Shown: positions 25,079 to 37,451 of the stretch, piece by piece
How positions within the stretch are numbered: the stretch's first letter is position 1
Layout: every line of letters begins with the position of its first letter
Assembly (NCBI GenBank): GCA_023159155.1
Contig: JAJNNX010000019.1
Span: 1-64,000, forward strand
Origin: Ustulina deusta
Taxonomy: Eukaryota; Ascomycota; Sordariomycetes; Xylariales; Xylariaceae
Reading direction: 5' to 3'
DNA length: 64,000 nt
Notes under the pieces: generated by a model
What the model saw: only the letters and a program-made list of their open reading frames with translations
Told to the model about the DNA's origin: nothing
The model's database searches: none
Made by a program: the position numbers and the translations under genes

Positions 25079-25343
25079 TAGTTACGGTATGGTGGCTGGT
25101 GGCGTGGCTGCAACCTATAAGCCACACAAACCGCAATCTTCAATTCCCAGGTCACATGACTTACACCTGGCCGGCACCTGGCAATTACCTGACAGCTGCC
25201 CACACCTCCCACCAATCCACCCATAAAGAACCTGCAACGCACCCTTGTAAAATTAGCCTTTCTTTTTCTTTATACTTAGATTCTAATGCAAAGTTCGCTT
25301 TCGGAATAAAGCCTTGCCTTCTGTGATTGCTCAACGCGTAATA
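25079..25343 (+). mobile_element. Solo LTR of gypsy family A, essentially free of RIP
   Basis: This about 264-bp LTR has normal base composition while both flanks are RIP-bleached. It is inserted into family B unit 1. The equivalent empty site in unit 2 (about 30,047-30,060) reads AAAACTTTTTAATATT. Here the insertion is bounded by ACTTT at 25,074-25,078 and 25,343-25,347, a 5-bp target duplication as gypsy elements make. Compared with the RIP-mutated 3' LTR at 4667-4938, the changes are nearly all C to T or G to A in that other copy. AATAAA near 25,305 could be a polyadenylation signal. The short open frame inside it is not a gene. Confidence 0.85.
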
Positions 25344-27458
25344 CTTTTTAATATTTTTTTAATATTTAATTTAATATAAACAATAAATTATTTTTTTATA
25401 ATAAGTTTAATACTATTTTTTAGTTTTAAAATAAATTTAAATATTAATAAAAACTTATTACTAAATAGGTTTTATTTTTAAACTAAATAATAAAACTTTT
25501 TATTAAAATATTTTTTTATAAGTTTAAAAAAATAAAATAAAATAATTTTATAATTAATAATATTTAATTTTATAAAATAAATAGTATTATAATAATTAAA
25601 TATAATATTATTAAGATTTAAAACTAATATAATTTAGTTTTTTAAAAATATATATTTTTTATTAATAATTTATTATAAATTTATATTTAATTAACCTAAG
25701 TTTAAATATAAATAAAACAAAAATAATATTTAAGTTTATATTTTATTTAATAAAATTTATAATTAATAGCTTATTTATAAATTTTTTTTTAAATAAAATA
25801 AATTATATAAATATTTAATATTAATAAATTTTAAAAGTATATTTTTTATTATTAAATTCTAATATTATATTAAACTTTAGTTATAATAATAGCAAAGTTT
25901 TAAATTTTTTTTTTTAAAAAAAACTTTTTTAGGAATAATAACTAAAAAAGTAAAAAGCTTTATATTAATTTTATGTATTTAAAATTCTTTTTTTTTTAAA
26001 ATAAAATTAGTTTATTATTAAAAATTTTTTATAGTATTACTTAATTAATCTAAGTTTATTTTTTTATAAAATATTAATTATTTTTAAAGTTTTTTTAAAT
26101 AATTTAATATAATTATTTTGAGTTATTATAAACTTAATTATAATAAGTTTTTTAAAAGTTTTTTTAGTTAATTATTTTTATTTATTTTAATAAAAATAAT
26201 TCTAAAAGTTTTATATAATCTTTTTAATAATAGCTTAGTTTTTTTTTTTTTTTAAATTATTATATAAACTTTTTTTATTTTAAGTTTAAAAGTTCTAGGT
26301 TTTTTTTATATTTTTTTAGTTTTAGTTATTTTTAAAATAATTATTTTATTTTTAAAAAGTTATTTTAATATTTAATAATATTTTTTTTATGCTTAATTAT
26401 ATTAATTAATATTTTTTTATATTTTTAGGTTTATATTTTATTATTTATAGCTAAAAAGTGTAATTATAATTATTAACAAAAATTAAACTAATAAAAATAA
26501 ATTATTTAATTAAATTAATTATTATTTTTAAGTTTTTATTTAAATATTTTATTTTATTAATTATTTAATATTAATAATAATATTACAACTAAAATTAATA
26601 ATTTAAAATATTTAATTTTCAAATTATTAATTATTAATTTTTATAATATATATTAAATATTTATAAACTTTGCTAACTATTTTATTTTAATAGTTATAAA
26701 ACTTTTAAAGTTTAACTAAATAAACTATTTTTATTTTTAATTATTGTTTAATTTATTATATAAATTTATAACTAATTATTAAAAAAATATAAGCTTTAAT
26801 ATTATATAAAATTAAAATTTTTATTTTAATACTATTAATTTATAATTAAATAAATATTTTAAAAATAATTAATTTATTTTAATTATATATTTTAATTAAA
26901 ATAAATAAAAAAATTAATAAAAAAAATTTTGTTTATTTTATTTATTTTTTAAATTAAATAAACTATTAAAACTATTTTTATTATAAACTTTTTTTATTAA
27001 TTAAACATTTAAAACTTTAAGTTTTTAATTAAAATAGTTAATTAATAAATATTTTTTTTTATTATAAATAAAATAAGTTTTATTATTTTAATAGGCTTTT
27101 TTTTTTTTATAATTAATATTTATTTTAAAACTTTTAAAGTTAACTAAAAATTAATAAATAAATTTATTAAAAATTTAATTATTTAAGTTAGATTTTTATT
27201 TAATTAAACTAATAAGTTTAATTTATTAATAATTTTTATAAGCTTGTTTAATATTATATAATAATTTAATAATTTTATTAATAAATAATTTATAAAAAAT
27301 ATTTAAATTTATAAAAACTTTATATAAAAATAGTTCTATAATTTATATTTTTATTATAATTTAATAAATTAATATTTTTATTAATTTTATATATATAAAC
27401 TTAAAATATTTTATAAATAATAATTATTTAATTAAAATTTAAATTATTTTAGTAATAT

Positions 27459-27694
27459 TGTTATAATTAGTCGAATAAAGCTTCTATAGCTAGTTTATTA
27501 ATATTATAAACAAAGACTCTAAGCTAAAAAAAAAAGAAAAAAAAGAAAGAAGTTAGAGTTTATAGGGTGGGTAGATATAGACTTTATGTATCTAGCTGCA
27601 AAATTATAGGTTGGTCCGTGCGTAAACTTCTTATTTTATTGTTATATAGGTCTAAAGTTTTTATAGGTTTCGCTAAAACTATATTAACTGTTAT
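27459..27694 (-). repeat. gypsy family B LTR, copy 2 (shared by both units)
   Basis: A 236-bp copy between the two internal units, serving as one end of each. It carries TAAAGCTTCTATAGCTAGTT and GGTTGGTCCGTGCGTAAACT. A shared central LTR is the expected product of unequal recombination between LTRs, or of one element inserting into another's LTR. Confidence 0.75.
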
Positions 27695-29389
27695 ACTATT
27701 TTTTTTTAAAACTAAAAGTTTAAATATAGTTTTAATTTAAGGTTAATAATAATATTAAGTTTATATAGTTTTTTTATATTATATTGCTTTATTATTATTT
27801 TTATAGTTGTTTATAAATTTGTTAGTTATTATTATATATATTTATTTTTATAATTTTATTAGAAGTTTAAAGATTTTTTTATAGATTTTATAAAATTAGT
27901 TAAGCTTAATTAGCGTATTTTTAAAATTCTAAGCTATATATTAGGTATTATTAGAATTATAGCTTTTTGCTTTTTTTATATATTTTTAATTGTTTAATTT
28001 GTTTAATTTTAAATTTTGCTTTGCTATTAATATTTTTAACTAAAAATAATAATTAGATTTATTAAAATAAAAAATTATTGCTTACTTTTTATAATTAGTT
28101 AACATAAAACAAGTTTTTTATTTTGTAAAAATTAGATAAATTAAAGATATAGCTAAATCTTTATTTTTTTAAAATTTTAAAAAATCTAACTAACTAAAAA
28201 TCTAATCTAATAGTTAATACTTATGTTATAAAACTTTTTTTTTTAAAAAAACATTATTTTTTATTTTAAAATTTATTAAGCGTTTTTTTTTTTAGCTTAT
28301 AGCTTATATTGTTTTTATGCAATAGTTACTATATTATATATTATTTTTTAAATATTTTAAGTTTAGTAGACTAGTTTAAATATTTATTGCTTAATATTAG
28401 AATTTATAATAATTTTATTAATATTTATTATTAAAAAATTTTATGTTTTAATTTCTATTGCTACTTTTAGTAGTAATATATTAATTAATAAATATTATAA
28501 AAAATTATATATAAAATTTAAAATAAAAAAATAAATATTCTAATTATTTTAATATTTATTAATATAAAAACAAAATTATTAGTTTAGTTCTTAATTAGTT
28601 AATTTTATTGCTTTTTAGGTCTAAAAATAATAAATATTATTAAAATAGTAATTAATACTTATAAAACTATTAATTATTACTATAAATTTAAAAATAAATA
28701 GTTCTATGTTATTTAATATTTATATATTTAATATACTAAAAAATTTATATAAACTTTTATAGTATTATATAACTAATAATTTTATAATATTTATTTTTTT
28801 ACTAAATAAAGTTATAATTAAATAGTTAAACTTATTTATAAATACTTATATATAGTTATAATTCTATTAGTTAAATAATATATTTTTATTATTTATTACT
28901 ATGTATTGCTATATTATAGCTAATATAAATAATAAGTAAAAAAAGCTAGGAGTTTTATTTTGTAGTATTTTGTTTTTTTTATAGTTATAATAATTATATA
29001 TATATTATTTATACTTATATTTTAAATAAAACTAGTAGTATTTTTATTCTAATATTTTAATTATTTTGTACTAATTTTAGTATATAATAATTAAAAATAT
29101 ATAAGCTTTTTAAATGAAAGCTATATAAAAAAAAATAGTCCTATCTAAGATAACTTTAGGTATATATAACTTTTTGTTTTTATTACTTAGATCTTATAAC
29201 TAGTTTTTTTATTTAATTAGGTTTATTAGGTTAGCTTTTTAAAAAATATTAGGTAATAGATCTATAGTTAATATAAAACTTAATATTTTGTTAAGTAGAA
29301 CTAATACTATTATTTTTTTTTTAGCTTTTTTAGCTTTAATTATAAAAAGCTTAGCTGTTTTTTTTAATAAAGTATTAATTATTATATTT

Positions 29390-29660
29390 TTTTATTTTAG
29401 TTAATATTAAAAAATAATATTAAAGTTTAATAAAAAATCGGCTTAATATACTTATTATATTAATAAAATCTATTTATTTAAAAAATATAGTAAAGCTTAA
29501 TAATTAATTATTATAAAAAACTTAGTTCTAAAAAGCTTTACATAATAGTATTCTAAAGTTTATACTATTATTAAAAATTTATAGTTCTAAATTAAATAAG
29601 CTTGCTTAATTAGTATTATTATTTTAAAAAAATATTTTATAGGTTTTTAGGTTATATTTT
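29390..29660 (-). pseudogene. gypsy family B RNase H relic
   Basis: Minus-strand translation, allowing for stops, gives FLIIVQTLEYY, then TKFFIIINYQALLYFLNK, then VYQADFLLNFNIIFQYQL and NIIINTLLKK. This parallels the gypsy RNase H pattern LLAIVRALEHWR, then TDHKALEYFMTK, then RQARWAEFLSQFNF and ADALSRR. The catalytic Asp of TDH has become Asn, as expected from G-to-A change. The homologous part of unit 1 is at about 24,360-24,620. Confidence 0.7.
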
Positions 29661-32600
29661 TTTATTGCTGCTAAATAACTTTTTTTATTATATTATATAA
29701 AATATTTATTTTTATTTATATTAGTTAGCCGGGCTTAAAAAAAACTAAAATAAATGTTTTATATATTAGTAGTTTTATATATTTAAAAGTTTACTTTTAT
29801 TCTAGTCCTATTATAAATAATTTTTTTTTTAATATTTAATTTAAAAAGGTAGTAAGTTTACTAATATAATAAATAAATATATAAATATAATTATAAAACT
29901 TAAAAAATAACCGGATTAATTTAATATTTTTAAAATTATTAAAGTTTTAATTTAGAATTATTTAAATTTTTATAAAATTAATTCTAATTTTAATTCTAAC
30001 TTTTATAACTATTTTTAAATAATTAATAATAAATATATTAAAATAAAACTTTTTAATATTTTTTTAATATTTAGTTTAATATAAGCAATAAATTATTTTT
30101 TTATAATAAGTTTAATATTATTTTTTAGTTTTAAAATAAATTAAAATATTATTTATATAAATATTTATAAATTTGTTTAAAAGTTTTTAAATTTATATAT
30201 TAATAAAAACTTATTACTAAATAGGTTTTATTTTTAAACTAAATAATAAAACTTTTTATTAAAATATTTTTTTATAAATTTAAAAAAAAATAAAATAATA
30301 TAATTTTATAATTAATAATAATTAATAAAAAGCTTTAATAATATCTAGTTTTATAAAACAAATAATATTATAATAATTAAATATAATACTACTAATATTT
30401 AAAACTAATATAATTTAATTTTTTAAATATATAATTTTTTATTAGTAATTAATTATAAATTTATATTTAATTAATCTAAATTTAAATATAAATAAAATAA
30501 AAATAATGTTTAAATTTATATTTTATTTAATAAAATTTATAACTAATAGTTTATTTATAAACTTTTTTTTAAATAAAATAAACTATATAAATATTTAGTA
30601 TTAATAAAATCTAAAAATATATTTTTTATTATTAAGTTCTAGTACTATATTAAATTTTAGTTATAATAATAATAAAGTTTTAAATTTTTTTTTTAAAAAA
30701 AATCTTTTTAGGTATAATAATTAAAAAAGCAAAAAGCTTTATATTAATTTTATATATTTAAAGTTTTTTTTTTTTTTAAATAAAATCGGTTTATTATTAA
30801 AAGTTTTTTATAGTACTACTTAGTTAATCTAAGTTTATTTTTTTTGCAAAATATTAATTATTTTTAAATTTTTTTTAAATAGTTTAATATAATTATTTTT
30901 AGTTATTATAAATTTAATCACAATAAGCTTTTTTAAAGTTTTTTTAGCTAGTTATTTTTATTTATTTAAATAGAAATAATTCTAAAAATCTTATATAATT
31001 TTTTTAATAATAGCTTAATTTTTTTTTTTTTTTTAAATTATTATATAAACCTTTTTTATTTTAAATTTAAAAGTTTTAGATTTTTTTTATGTTTTTTTAG
31101 TTTTAGTTATCCCTAAACTAATTATTTTATTTTTAACAAATTATTTTAATATTTAATAATATTTTTTTAATACTTAATTATATTAATTAGTATTTTTTTA
31201 TATTTTTAAGTTTATATTTTGTTATTTATAACTAAAAAGTTTAATTATAATTATTAATAAAAATTAAGCTAATAAAAAAAATTATTTAACTAAATTAACT
31301 ATTATTTTTAGGTTTTTATTAAAATATTTTATTTTATTAATTATTTAATACTAATAATAATATTATAACTAAAATTAATAACTTAAAATATTTAGTTTTT
31401 AAATTATTAATTATTAATTTTTATAATATATATTAAATATTTATAAACTTTACTAACTACTTTACTTTAATAGTTATAAAACTTTTAAAGTTTAATTAAA
31501 CAAACTATTTTTATTTTTAACTATTGTTTAACTTATTATATAAACTTATAACTAATTATTAAAAAAGTATAAGCTTTAATATTATATAAAACTAAAATTT
31601 CTATTCTAATACTATTAATTTATAATTAAATAAATATTTTAAAAATAATTAATTTGTTTTAATTATATACTTTAATTAAAATAAATAAAAAAACTAACAA
31701 AAAAACTTCTATTAGTCCTACTTGTTTTCTAAATTAAATAAACTACTAAAGCTATTTTTATTATAGTTTTTTTTTACTGGTTAAATGCCTAAAACTTTAA
31801 GCTTTTAGTTAAAACAATTAACTAATATATGCTCTTTTTTTTTTTATAATTAGCGCTTATTTTAGCTATTTTAAAATAAGTATTTTAAAACTTCTAAAGT
31901 TAGCCAAAAATTAATAAATAGGTTTGCTAAAAGCTTAGTTATTTAAGTTAGATCTTTGCTTAGTTAAACTAGTAAGCTTAATTTATTAATAGTTTTTATA
32001 AGCTTATTTAGTATTATATACTAATTTAATAACTTTATTAATAAATAACTTATAAAAAATATCTAAATTTATAAAAATTTTATATAAATTTTTTCCTAAG
32101 TTTATATAAAAATAGTTCTATAATTTATATTTTTATTATAACTTTATAAGTTAATATTTTTATTAGCTTTATATATATAAGTTTAAAATATTTTATAAAT
32201 AATAACTATTTAATTAAAGTTATAATAAATTATTAATAAAACTTAGATTATTTTAATAATATTACTAAATAGTTTTTTAATTAAATAAAAACATATTTTT
32301 ATTAATTTTTTAGTATATTTTTTTAACTAGCCTATAATATACCAAAATTAACTATTTTTAGTTTAAAATATAGTAATATTTTTATTTAGCTTTTCTATTA
32401 GTTTATAAACCTAATTATTAAATAAAGCTTTATTTCTTATAAACTTACTAGAATTAATTTCTTATATTTTAGCTTTTTTAGTATAAGTAAGGTTTAAAGC
32501 ACTAAAAAATAAACTAATAAAACAAAAAACAAATAAAACAACAAAACTAAAAAATTTAAAGTTAATATTTTTAAATATATTTTTTATTATTAAATTATAG

Positions 32601-33198
32601 TTATTTTTTAAAAGTACTAAAATAAACATATTAAAAAATTAATGTTCTACTTTTTTTATTTATTAAAAAAGTTCTGCTAGAACTAATATAAGGTTGTAGG
32701 CCTATATAGCTATAATATTTAATATATTATTTATTTTAAGTTATTTTAGTTCTAGTTTAAATTCTGCTTTTTTAAATTTTAACTTTTTGTTTTTTTTAGA
32801 TTTTTTTTTAAGTATTAGTTCGTTTAAAATATTTATAAAAAAATCTAATGCTTAATTTTTTTTTTTTTTATATAAAAAATTTTGTTTTAAAATTATCTAA
32901 TAATAAAAAGCTAGCTATACTTAAAAATTAAAATTGTTTTAATTATTTAAAAACTAAAAATAAAATAAAAATATTTAAAGTTAGGTTTTTTATAAATTAT
33001 TAGCTTTTAAATAATATAAAAATTAAAAATTTTATTAAAATTATATTAAAATTAAGTTTATATTATAAAATATTTAATTTTTTATATTAAATATATAACT
33101 AAAAAAAAAAGTTTATTTATATTTTATTAATTATAATAAAATAAAAAATATATATTTATTAAATATTTATTAACAAATAATTAGTAAACTTAAAATAG

Positions 33199-33434
33199 TG
33201 TTATAATTAGTTAAATAAAACTTTTATAGCTAGTTTATTAATACTATAAATAAAAACTCTAAGCTAAAAAAAAAAAAAAAAAAAAAAAACGTTAGAGTTT
33301 ATAAAATAGGTAAATATAGACTTTATATATATAGCTGCAGAGTTATGGGTTGGTCCGTGTATAGATTTTTTATCTTATCACTATATAAGTCTAGAGTCCT
33401 TGCGGGTCTTGCTAAAACTATACTAACCGTTATA
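33199..33434 (-). repeat. gypsy family B LTR, copy 3
   Basis: A 236-bp copy that closes the array. It has CTGCAGAGTTATGGGTTGGT and CTTGCTAAAACTATACTAAC in common with copy 1. Because pol reads on the minus strand, this is the 5' LTR of unit 2. Confidence 0.75.
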
Positions 33435-34519
33435 ATTATTATTATAATATTTATAATAATAAAATAATTAATAATTAAAATTATTTAGATTTAATTTATT
33501 AAATAATAATAATAAAAATAAAAAAGTAAGTAATAAGCTAGAATTAGAAAAATTATATTATTTTTAGTACTAATTTTTATGTTTTAAGTAAGAAATATAA
33601 AAAAATTTAAAAAGTTAAAAAATTTAAAGTTTTTTAGATCTTTAGTTTTTTTTTAATATTTATATTTTTTAAATTTTTATTTTAATATTAATTTATATAC
33701 GTTTATAAGTTAAAATCTTTTTAATTTAAAAATAGATTATTTTTATTTTTTTAGCTATTTATTTATTTTTTTAAGTTCTACTTTAAGCTAAATATTTTAT
33801 TGTAATAAAAATTAGTTAATATTTTTAAACCGTAAAGTACTATTATTATTTTAGTAACTAAGTATTAAACTATTACTAAGTTTTTATTTTTATTTTTTAT
33901 TTAAAAAAAATTAGTATAGCTTTGTTAGCTATTTATAACTAATTTGTTTTTTTGAGGAAGTATTAATCTAGTTAATAGTCCAGGTTTTTTAGGAGCTATT
34001 ATATAAATATATTATAAGTAATTTTAAAAAAAAGCTTTAAAATTATTATAAATAAAAAATTTATAAAATCAAATATAATATATAAAAAAATAAGTTATAT
34101 ATTTAGCAAAGTTATCTTATAAAATTAAAGCTTATAGGAGGAAGATTTTCTATTAAAGTAGGTGCAGATATAATATATATATATAATGAGTGTGCACCGG
34201 TCCTAGTATACCAAGCATAACAGTTATTTTGCTAGACTTATTAATATAAATAATATATTTTTATTAAATATTTTAAAAAAAAAATATCTATATATAAAAT
34301 ATATATATTTAATATAATTTAAACATAAATTAAAGCAGTAAAAAAAATTATTTATTAAACTTTTTATTAAAAATATTAGAATAAATAAAGCTAGAAGATC
34401 TACTTTATTAAAAATTAAAAATTTTTTTTTTTAAAATTATATATAATTTTAGGTATAATAAACAATAGTTAGAAAAATAAGTTAGTAATAATTTTATATA
34501 GATATATATAGTTCGAGTG
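33435..34519. other. RIP-degraded AT-rich DNA with one LTR-like repeat
   Basis: No gene is supported. The stretch includes the second copy of the 149-bp LTR-like repeat at 34,074-34,222, which ends CATAACA and keeps GTGTGCACCGGTCCTAGTAT. The rest cannot be assigned. Confidence 0.5.
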
Positions 34520-34685
34520 GGAGTATAGAAATTAGGAAGTAAGTAAAGAAGATAGCTAGGTATTACGCCCTATACGTATCTACTATATATTATAGAGGTA
34601 CTACCTCATTTAGCTGTATTTAGATTTGTTTTTTAATGTAATATATAATATTGTATACCTATTGTATATACTTATTTTCAACTCC
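34520..34685 (+). repeat. copia LTR copy at the edge of the AT-rich block
   Basis: Matches the copia 5' LTR at 9,060-9,220 and ends at the same place, TATTTTCAAC. Immediately beyond, TCCTATGACCGCGCCC has normal composition. The switch from AT-rich to GC-normal DNA therefore falls at an LTR end. No copia internal region follows here, so this is a solo or truncated LTR. Confidence 0.65.
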
Positions 34686-35509
34686 TATGACCGCGCCCTC
34701 TTCGTAGCTGCCGGGCCTCCGTTTTGCTATCGGCATGCGAACTCCACCAGCGTACCGTATTAATATAAAAAACGTCCCACGCCTAGAACAAGCTGCTCCG
34801 CTTGCTCGGAACGATGCCGTCTCTGCTTAGACCATCCCCCCCCCCCCCCCCCTTTGTCTCCTTCATAGAACACCCCGAGCCCACCAAACTATGCCAATAT
34901 ATGTGCCAAAGGTGAGTTAGGAACCAACACTAGGTCCTGAAGCCATAACGAAACCCCTCCACGCCCAATGTTTTCACAGGTATAAACCGCGAACTTGTTC
35001 CGGAACGTGTCGTGAAACAGCAAGCGGACGACAAAACCCTTCACCCAACGCGGTGTGTCGAACACTCCCCTGTTGGAATCATAGGTTGCACTTCGGCTGA
35101 TTACATCAATGAGCGAAAGGCTGCTGTTGGGTACGGAAGGTTGAATATCCCAAATGAATTCTCGTTGTTGCGCGAAGGTCTCTCTGCAGCTTCCTACGCT
35201 AGCCTCTCACTACATACACTTGTGTTCCTTGTTCAATATATCCAGGGGATGCTATTACGAACTGTGTATCACGACAGAGAGGTCACGTAAAACGACTTGC
35301 TGTGGGAATATGGATAGAGGCGTGTGTTGTAGGATTTGATAGGGATTAATATCAGTATGAACCATCGCGCAAAAGAGTGCTATTTGTTATTCGTGAGCTA
35401 ATATGGTAAACAACCTATATCTAGTCCATAGCATTTTTCCGAAACACTGGTACAAACGTAAAATGCTCTCAAGTTCGGGTGCCCAGGTATCTGCAGGTTA
35501 TCAGATGTC
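34686..35509. other. Transition zone, no gene supported
   Basis: Normal base composition begins here. It contains a run of 17 C at 34,836-34,852. A 92-codon open frame at 35,012-35,290 has no feature I recognise and no clear splice partners, so I do not call it. Confidence 0.5.
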
Positions 35510-36373
35510 TTAGTGATGTTCCGAACAAAGCGTAACCTGTTCACCGGCTGAGGGACCGCCCCACCCATATCTGCAAGAACTGCACAGTGCATGTAATTCG
35601 AATTGTGAGGCCATGTGGAATTCACTTATCGGGAGAAATCGTCTGCAGCCGAACCTGCAAATGCCGTGTGATTTGCCGCGTGGCATCATCACAAGCGAGG
35701 TAATACAGATATTGCAAACTGGACTCATCTCGCCATGTTCATTTGCAAAGAGCCTGGCTTGTCTGGTCTGCTGGCACGGAGGACAGTAGTACCGCCCGGG
35801 ATGTAAGTAAGCTAGTCGAGGAGCACGAGACATCAGTGGTTGGTTTCGTGAATGCAAAATTCAGAAAGATTTTCAGGACCACGCGGGTCCAATGAAGGTG
35901 ATTAATCACCCGTCATGAGCAATGAGAAAGGAGGAGGCGATTGGGACTGACTTATGTTACTTACCTGGAATCGGTCTGTAGTCGTACTCATTATTTCCCC
36001 ATTCCGACTCTGGATCATAAGACTGCTGCAATTGCACATATTCTTCAACTCTGGGTGTCCCGTGGATATGTGGAAATTCTTCGGGCGAGAAGTGTTGCAC
36101 GGAAGGAAGGGAAACGTTATGGTTGCCGAACGTAATTGCTCCGTTTGAATGATTCTGGAAATCGTGAGGGTGATAGGGTTGGGACATTCCTTGACTATAT
36201 TGGTGTGATGATGTGGCCTGACTTGACCCATACCCTTGGCTATCGTGAGGACCGGGTTGGGACTCGTGTCTACTACGATGCCCTGTATCGTGGTAACTGC
36301 GGGCAGAGCTAGAGTGTGAGCTGCTTTCGTCGTGCCGGCGAGACTCGTGGCGTTTTTGCTTGCCCTTATACAT
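35510..36373 (-). CDS. Cys-rich hypothetical protein, possible zinc-binding C-terminus (2 exons)
   Basis: Exon 1 is 36373-35965 and exon 2 is 35811-35510. They are joined by a 153-base intron with donor GTAAGT and acceptor CTAG, giving 236 residues in frame. The N-terminal half is low-complexity, rich in His, Ser, Arg and Gln and probably disordered. The C-terminal 100 residues hold several Cys pairs: CPPC, CNIC, CRFGC and CSSC. This spacing suggests a zinc-binding module of the LIM or Stc1 type, but that is inference from Cys spacing only. The intron is longer than the others in the window, and the gene is the first intact one beside the AT-rich block. The gene model is plausible, not proven. 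Function is unknown. Confidence 0.55.
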
Positions 36374-36920
36374 GATGCCGGCTATGACGAGACCTGGTGA
36401 ATTGTGAGTTCGCTATGTTTTCTGGATAGCTAGATATACGAGTGTTGTGTCCAACTGCCTCATTCATATTGATAGAAACGCCGACTGAGCACATTTATAT
36501 AATTTTCTGTGGCGAGCCCTTTATGACTCCTTCTCCAGGATTCAACGAGCTGAGTTTGTCGCAATGAAGGGTTGATTATTCCGTGTAGGAGAAGCAACTG
36601 CCAGAATCCAATCGTTCCTGGTGGCGCTGTTCTATGTCGCAGGGCAAGTCAATGTAACTTACACACGACTATTCCCCCTCACCTTTTGTAGACTTAATTT
36701 AAATAGGCTCCCTTCTTTTTGCATACCTCCTATATTTGGCTCGTATTATTTGTCTCGATTTGCCAAAATGTTTGCTTAGCTGTTTATTGTAACCCCCTTG
36801 TGAAACATTCCGCGCTAAAGCAGCGAGACGGCAAATTATGTGCATCTCAACTGGGATGTCGAGACAAGCGTGGCATTCTCATTGTACCAGTCCGGGGTCA
36901 ATATCGTATCACAATCAACC
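36374..36920. other. Intergenic, no gene seen
   Basis: The open frame that runs through 36,719-36,920 shows no recognisable domain before the reductase relic begins. It is treated as non-coding or as the unreadable upstream part of that relic. Confidence 0.45.
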
Positions 36921-36925
36921 CTCGC

Positions 36926-37451
36926 ACTTTCTTTCAGACGGGTGCTACTGGTCTGCTAGGAGTACGGCTGCTGAACGAGCTAATCGAGGCACCGAAGATT
37001 AGAGCAATCATTGTGTTACTATCCGACATCTTGACCGCCGCCTCCGCAACGGGGAGCTTCGAACAGGGCATGGGATCGCGTAACTTCCTACGAAGGAGAC
37101 CTACGGTTACCACGTCTCGGACTCTCTGAAGCCGAGAAGGTCACTGATATTTTCACTCGTGTATGCCGTGATCCATAACGGTGCCGACGTGTCACATTGG
37201 AAGAAATACAACAGCTTTCGAGCCGCCAATGTAGAATATACGCGAAAGATTATCCGGTCGCGCCACCCCCCGGGCTATTACCGCTCACTAAGTATAACTG
37301 CGGACATGACCATGTTGATGGATCGCGGAACATTGGTGAGCTGTCCGTATGCGCCGATGCGCCGCCCACGGATGGATCTGACGACTACACCTCATCCAAA
37401 AGGGCCAGTGAACGGCTCTTGGAACAAGTTAGTGAGGAAATTGAGCAGTGA
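36926..37451 (+). pseudogene. Thioester-reductase (R) domain fragment of an NRPS-like enzyme
   Basis: Four blocks of a NAD(P)-binding reductase domain appear in order but in shifting frames. TGATGLLGVRLLNELIEAPK (from 36,938) is the Rossmann glycine motif. DLRLPRLGLSEAE follows at 37,098. Next, YAVIHNGADVSHWKKYNSFR and AANVEYTRK follow from 37,162. Last, DDYTSSKRASERLLEQV near 37,380-37,430 is the catalytic Y-x-x-x-K region. Frame changes between successive blocks (2, then 0, then 1, then 0) mean at least three indels. Such R domains end NRPS, PKS-NRPS hybrids and alpha-aminoadipate-reductase-like enzymes. The adenylation and carrier domains expected upstream are not seen. It is a decayed remnant. 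Confidence 0.8.

Larger units (their letters stand above)
22862..33434 (-). mobile_element. Two tandem gypsy family B elements sharing three LTRs, RIP-degraded
   Basis: The layout is LTR (22,862), internal unit 1, LTR (27,459), internal unit 2, LTR (33,199). The internals are homologous: 23,140-23,330 matches 27,780-27,970, and 25,350-27,450 matches 30,050-32,250. Unit 1 lacks about 0.36 kb (the part equivalent to 28,690-29,050) and about 0.95 kb next to its gag-side LTR, and it carries the solo LTR insertion. Translation of the minus strand shows gypsy RNase H at about 29,390-29,660. Read on the minus strand the LTR starts near TATAACGG and ends in TTATAACA, consistent with a gypsy LTR of the TGTAACGG type after RIP. 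Nothing is coding. Confidence 0.78.

Noticed and set aside
25099..25326. 75-codon open frame
   Set aside because: It lies wholly inside the solo LTR and is a chance frame in a non-coding repeat.
1..34685. AT-rich block considered as mitochondrial DNA
   Set aside because: No mitochondrial genes, tRNAs or rRNAs. Legible gypsy and copia relics and transition-type changes between repeat copies indicate nuclear RIP-affected DNA.
35012..35290. 92-codon open frame next to the boundary
   Set aside because: No recognised motif, no signal peptide and no convincing splice partner.
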